Assembly (NCBI GenBank): GCA_905221605.1
Contig: CAJNDS010001668.1
Span: 1,567,276 to 1,606,378, forward strand
Reading direction: 5' to 3'
Length of the DNA stretch: 39,103 nucleotides
Origin: Symbiodinium natans
Lineage: Eukaryota; Sar; Dinophyceae; Suessiales; Symbiodiniaceae
This document shows, in pieces, positions 33,891 through 39,103 of the stretch. The translations under genes and the position numbers were made by a program. Each line of letters opens with the position of its first letter. The first letter of the stretch is position 1. The notes beneath the pieces are model-generated. The model ran no database searches and was not told where the DNA came from. It worked only from the letters and a program-made list of their open reading frames with translations.

Positions 33891-35940
33891 CCCCTGGCAC
33901 GTGTCTTTCGTGTAGCTCTGGTGTCGGACCTGCTCATTTTTTGTGAGAAAACAGCAGTGGGACACATGCGACGATGGCCACAAAGCTAAGTCGTAAGGGA
34001 GTGTGCGCATCTAGTTGCTGCGTTTGGCTCAGTGTGCACCAGCCTTTCAGTTTCGCTCCAGTGTAACCCTTGCCCGGAGCTGAGAACACACATTAGCCAG
34101 CAGAAGAGCCTTTGCGTCGGCCTGAGCATGTTAGGCGAGTTCTCTGACTTCACCTTCTTTTAGTGCCTTCTTTTAGTTTTAGTGTCGGCGTTGGAGCTGT
34201 TCGTCGTGCCACGTAGGTCCGCAATGGCTGGCCTGTCCGTCCTCTCCGGCAATACACCATGGGCGGACGAGCTGGAGGAGGAACGTGGCCCTTGCTGCAC
34301 TGTCGACAGGGACGCTTATTGCGACATTTGTCCTCTACGAGAAGGAACAACACCTGAAGCGCGAGTGCCGACTCAGTCTCTCAACACCGGTCGGGTCCTT
34401 TCTGCAAGACTGAAGGCCCGTGTTCGTCTGTTCCGTTTCTTTCGAGGCAGGCACCATCATCGTGGATGCCACCATGGACTCAGGAAGAAGTCAAGATGTG
34501 TTCTATTCGTGAAAGCCTATTGGTCAAACTCTAACTTAATTTAATTGTAGCAGTCGCGCTCAGGACTGGGGGAAGCCATTTGTGCCAGAGGAGTCGACTC
34601 GCTATGTGTTAGCCTTTGTAAACGATTAGACTTTGATATTCCACTGCACATGCTTAACGCCGAGGTGTGTCCTAAAGGGAAGATGCGACGTCCTCTCGCA
34701 ACTCGATCCGTGAAGGCTGCCAGTGTCTCATATACTTTCACGAGACGATTGCTGACATTGCGGTTGATTACAGGCTCGCATTTCGGCCACCGAGCAGGCA
34801 CGGAGTCAACAGCTTAGTAAGCTTTAGCTAGCTGTTACGCTGCTGCTTTCGCAGAACGGCAGGATGCCTACGACAATTGGCTGCTCGATTGCGCGATTGA
34901 GGACCCGGACGTACGGTCGCGCGCTGGTGCTGCAGGTGTCTGTGCGCACTTTCGACTGCCCGTTGCTCTTGCAGGAATCAAGCACGAGTGCCTTGTTCCT
35001 GCATCTGCCCTGGTGCCGAACCCCCAGCGTGAGTTACCCCGCCGGGCAACCGGACCTGTGTCTCTTGCAGTATCCATGATGTCTGCCTCTCGTCCAGCTG
35101 CTGTAGCCGGTGCGCGCACAGGCGTAGTTTTGTGCTATCCTTTGTTGCCGATATTCCGTTACTTCTTGGGTCGTATGTGACACTGAGTTCAAGCCGCTCC
35201 ACAGAGCTAGGTCACGGGATTATGCATTCGATGTCTTAAGGGATGGGCGCATACTGTTCAGGTGAACGAGGTTGGAACCCCTACGAGAGTGTAGGGTCGG
35301 CATCGTTCCGGAAGGATCATGTTGTGTTGGTCTCGTCGACTTTGTTCATATGTTGAGTTGCTTGTTTAATACAATGGAGTCTTACCTGGGATCGGGTAAT
35401 GAAGTATCGAGGTGACGCTGTCGACTGGGGTGCACCGACCAGACGCTTTCGGAAGGCGCTGTTGCGAGCACGCTTGTCCTCGTCTCAGCATTTCTTTGTG
35501 CCGGATAGAATGCTGTTACTTTTCGCTCCGGAATATCCGGTAGCGTCCGTATTGCCTCACATGGTAAGAGTGGGGATGTTGTACGAGCATATGCTTGTTT
35601 AGCGTGTGAAGCTCAGCCGCGAGAGGCGGCTCCGTGTCTGGTCGGTTGTTGCATCCCTCTTGGCTGTTCGAAAGGATGTTTTTTTCATCGTTGAAGCGGC
35701 CACGGCCCGATTGGTCAAGCTGCTTTCCCGAAAGATGCGGAATCGCCTGGCCCACATGCTCTACGGCAACACGGCGCACATTGGCTGCACAGCTTGTAAT
35801 GACTAAACGACGCCTGCGCTTGCGAGCAGTGAGAGCTCCCTCTGTTTTGGCGCCTGGTCGCGCGCATCTTCGCGCTGGAACTCGGAAGTTGTTTGTGATA
35901 TCGCCGGCCACGGTTGTTACATTGTGAATCTTGAAGGCCT
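33890..35940. other. unique-sequence region without telomere arrays
   Basis: Two kb of mixed composition. Several open frames of 60-130 codons exist on both strands with no recognised motif. It may be spacer, an RNA gene or an unrecognised element. Confidence 0.4.
34224..34544 (+). CDS. hypothetical small ORF
   Basis: The ATG at 34224 opens 106 codons: MAGLSVLSGNTPWADELEEE to a basic C-terminal part with FFRGRHHHRGCHHG and RKKSRC. No family is recognised and no supporting signal is seen; it could be chance. Confidence 0.18.
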   Translation: MAGLSVLSGNTPWADELEEERGPCCTVDRDAYCDICPLREGTTPEARVPTQSLNTGRVLSARLKARVRLFRFFRGRHHHRGCHHGLRKKSRCVLFVKAYWSNSNLI

Positions 35941-35949
35941 TGCCATTTA

Positions 35950-36174
35950 AAGCGGTGTGTGTTGTGTGTTGTGCGTTATGTGTTGTGTGTTGTGTGTTGC
36001 GTGATGTGTCAGATGTGTTGAGTGTTGTGTGTCGTGTATTGTGTGTTGTGTGTTGAGTGTTGTGTTTGTATGTGGTGTGTGTGTTGTGTGTTGTTTGTTA
36101 TGTGTTATGTGTTGTGTGTTGTGTGTTGCGTGTTGTGTGTTGTCTGTTGTGTGATGTTGTCTGTTGTGTGTTGA

Positions 36175-36175
<1 letters not shown>
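35950..36175. repeat. degenerate TGTTGTG repeat
   Basis: Short GTGTTGTG units leading into the (GT)n tract. Confidence 0.8.
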
Positions 36176-36923
<748 letters not shown>

Positions 36924-37501
36924 ATGGTTCTGGCGTGTTGTCCCGTCACGGGGCCAGATCCCAGCAGACCCGGGCATCCGGGATTGACTGAGCTCTGCTG
37001 GCTGAGACACTCATTCATCGGGATCATCTGCAGTAGGCTTTGTGACATGAGTGAGTGCGAGCACAGACATGTCATCGGGATCATCCAAATTGCAGACGCA
37101 GGGGTACCCGGACGGCACTGCTTTGTGGCTTTCGTAATGCACCGTCCGCTGTGAACAGGTAGTTTGACTGAGGCTGCGTCAGGTACGGACACATGTCCTC
37201 CCCGCTAATGTTGGTAAAGTGGTGTTTTTCTCCCTCTTGTTGGTGTTGGTGGATCTTCTCTGCGCTCTTGTTGGTTGTTGTTCATGGGCTTGCCATGGCA
37301 TGTTCCCTTCTGCTAGTGTTGGTAAAATGTTGCTGCACTCCCTCCGGTTGTGGTGCTGATCTATCTCGCCTGTTCTCCGATTCAAGATATGTGACATGTC
37401 TTTGTCCTGTCCGCCCTCTCGGGGCATGATGCTGCTCTGTGTGATGCCGACGATGACAGGCAGACACCTCACTGCCCTTCGGGGCATGTGTGTGTGTGTG
37501 T
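36924..37501. other. spacer between the 405 bp duplicates
   Basis: 578 bp. CATCGGGATCATC repeats 57 bases apart near 37,017. A block containing GTTGGTAAA(G/A)TG repeats 111 bases apart (about 37,205 and 37,316). No coding frame is convincing. Confidence 0.5.
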
Positions 37502-37906
37502 AACTTGCTGTACATGCAGGATTGGGGTCACACCCTTCTTGGCTTTGTTTTCACTTGCAGGGGACCGGGAGGGTGGGGAGGGGGTCCCGGTCAACGAAGA
37601 CCCCCCTCCCCAACCCGTGCAAACGTACCTGCTCTTGTCTGCCCATGGACTCCTGCGGGAGTAGCTTGGGGGACCTCACCATTCGTTCATCTTCCATCTC
37701 ACTTCGCGTTGCATCATTCCCGGTGTCTGGTGCAACATGGGCTGCACCCATACCCCTCATTGGCATCATCTCATTTGGTATTACTTGTGCCATTCCTGGT
37801 GTCTGGCACAGGTTGGTACAAAATTCTTCATTTCACCCTCATGATGATGTGATGTTTGATCCAGTCGAGAGTCCGTCTCATCAGTTCCAGACAAGTCAAC
37901 GTGTGT
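37502..37906. repeat. 405 bp direct duplication, copy 2
   Basis: Flanked by GT repeats on both sides, as is copy 1 on its left, which suggests duplication through the (GT)n tract. LTR identity was considered but no primer-binding site or coding interior was seen. Confidence 0.9.
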
Positions 37907-37999
37907 GTGTGTGTGTCTGTTGTGTGCTATGTGTTGTGTGTGCGGGTGTGGCGTGTGTGAGTGTGTACTGTATGCTAGCGCATCAACTCCTCCTGTAAC

Positions 38000-38280
38000 A
38001 TGGCACATTCTCTGAGGTCGAACTGCGAGCTCTGCCTTCTGCCCGAGTTTTTCGATGTCTTGCAGGAGAGGGTCAGGCGAGAAGCTGGTGATGGAGACCG
38101 GCGTTGGGTCCGTCTCTTGCAAAAACTCTGGAACCCGACGTTGACCAAGCTTCTGAAAAGAAGCCTGGAAATGAAGGAATGTGCCCGGGCCTTTGGTGCA
38201 CTTGCTTGGATGTGGAGGCAGTGTGTCGAGCATCTAGGTTTATGTTGTCTGTTTCCACAGCTATCATGGGTGAATGTTTC
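38000..38280 (+). CDS. candidate exon, unknown protein
   Basis: The frame is open from ATG at 38000 and looks coding up to about 38,270: RRWVRLLQKLWNPTLTKLLK, then RSLEMKECARAFGALAWMW. A good acceptor TTTTTCGATGTCTTGCAG ends at 38066, so the true exon may start at 38067. Beyond 38,280 the frame enters a G-rich tract and becomes Gly/Val/Phe-rich. No family is recognised. Confidence 0.35.
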
Positions 38281-38284
38281 TGGC

Positions 38285-38640
38285 GTGAACGCGGAGGAAG
38301 GGGGTTTGAGGGGGGTTTTGGGGGTGTTTTGGATGGGTTTTGGGGGATGGGTTTTGAGGGGGATTTTGGATGGGTTTTGGATGGGTTTGGGGGAGTTTGG
38401 GGGGGTTTTTGGGGGGGGTTTTGGGGGGGTGTTGGGGGGGGTTTTGGGGGTTTTTGGGAGGGGTTTTGCGGGGGTTTTTGGGGTGGGTTTTTTGGGGCGG
38501 GGTTTGTTGGGGTGGGTTTTTGGGGTTTTTTTTCTTTGGGGGTGGTTGGGTGTGGGGGGGTTTGGTGGGGGGGGGTTTGGTGGGGGGGGGGTTTGGTGGG
38601 GCGGGGGTTTGGTGGGGGGGAGGGGGGTTTGGGGCCCAGG
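38285..38640. repeat. G/T tract, quadruplex-prone
   Basis: Runs of 3-9 G separated by TTTT, resembling (TTTTGGGG)n but irregular. Open frames on both strands (Gly/Phe or Pro/Lys-rich) are compositional. Confidence 0.85.
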
Positions 38641-38683
38641 GCCTCACGCGGTCTAATTTGGGACCTCTCGTTGGAGGGTCGAG

Positions 38684-38739
38684 GTTTAAGTAAATTGAGC
38701 GTTTGGTCTCCCAGGCGCTTTGGATTAATTTACTTAAAC
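38684..38739. other. perfect 13 bp inverted repeat
   Basis: GTTTAAGTAAATT at 38684-38696 and AATTTACTTAAAC at 38727-38739, with an inner AGCG / CGCT pair. Probably a small hairpin element or its footprint. Confidence 0.6.
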
Positions 38740-38816
38740 TCTGTATGTCAGCTGTTTAGACAAATATCTTGAAAATTCAGAATGATACCACATACAATTT
38801 CTATTTATTTTGTCTT

Positions 38817-38872
38817 GAGGGTTTAGGGTTTAGGGTTTAGGGCTTGTAAGGGCTTAGGGTTTAGGGTTTATT
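38817..38872. repeat. G-strand telomere-like array
   Basis: Seven TTTAGGG or CTTAGGG units, the first after a 5.2 kb gap. Confidence 0.88.
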
Positions 38873-38879
38873 GCGACTA

Positions 38880-39103
38880 TATTATTGTTAGCAATATTTC
38901 TATTACTATTGTTCTTATTATTATTCGTATTGTCATTATTGCTAACTTTTGATTATTCATTTGGGTCATCTGTTATGGTGACTATTGTTATTCGTGCAAT
39001 TGTTTCGTTTTGGCATTTTCTTTTTGAGGGGGGTCTTCAGGGTCCCTAGGGTTTAAGGTTTTGTGGTTTCAGGTTGGGCGGGGCTTGTAGGGTTTGGGGG
39101 TGT
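38880..39103. other. AT-rich stretch with an inverted repeat
   Basis: GTTAGCAAT (38887-38895) and ATTGCTAAC (38938-38946) enclose 42 TTATTA-rich bases. The rest is degenerate. No gene was seen. Confidence 0.5.

Noticed and set aside
35230-35330. 18S rRNA 3' end (CGGAAGGATCAT and AGGTGAAC motifs)
   Set aside because: The two short matches are out of register, with the helix 45 sequence absent; no flanking SSU sequence. Chance similarity.

Overview
The window looks like nuclear DNA of a dinoflagellate or a close relative. Arabidopsis-type telomere heptamers (TTTAGGG / CCCTAAA) are scattered through it in about fifty short interstitial arrays. A large retroelement in the middle has a domain set that I associate with dinoflagellate sequences. 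The lineage call is inference; a TTTAGGG repeat alone also fits plants and several other algae.

Region 1 (1-17,400): a mosaic of short telomere-like arrays and 40-115 bp high-complexity islands. Read on the plus strand, many islands are open, exon-like frames. They are preceded by an AG acceptor, often with a pyrimidine tract, and followed by a GT (rarely GC) donor. In at least seven cases the donor GT belongs to the first GTTTAGG heptamer of the next array. C-strand arrays tend to lie upstream of an exon (acceptor side) and G-strand arrays downstream (donor side). I therefore read this region as one or more plus-strand genes of very small exons, whose introns are largely telomere-like repeat plus small palindromic (MITE-like) elements. 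One exon resembles the catalytic-Cys segment of a Josephin deubiquitinase; the other exons I do not recognise. The region ends with a 500 bp trinucleotide microsatellite.

Region 2 (about 17,590-26,470): one retroelement in the plus orientation, free of telomere arrays and apparently sitting inside a host intron. Order: a frameshifted ORF1 (N-terminal region, tyrosine-recombinase-like domain, CCCH zinc finger, Cys-x5-Arg phosphatase-like domain, Cys/His tail), a 358 bp structured spacer, then ORF2 (gag-like region, methyltransferase-like domain, one frame change, DUF4326-like domain, reverse transcriptase, RNase H). The 3' end folds into a closed multi-hairpin structure.

Region 3 (26,470-33,600): the exon / telomere-array mosaic resumes on the same strand. 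It includes an 86 bp phase-consistent intron that is itself a terminal-inverted-repeat element (31,024-31,109) and the longest perfect C-strand array (33,220-33,432).

Region 4 (33,600-39,103): different in texture. Telomere arrays are absent until 38,817. It holds short tandem repeats, 2 kb of unassigned unique sequence, a (GT)n tract of about 340 bp, a 99%-identical 405 bp direct duplication, a probable exon and a G/T-rich quadruplex-prone tract.

No rRNA, tRNA, CRISPR or prokaryotic feature was found. All exon calls were made by eye from reading frame and splice signals, and need transcript evidence.
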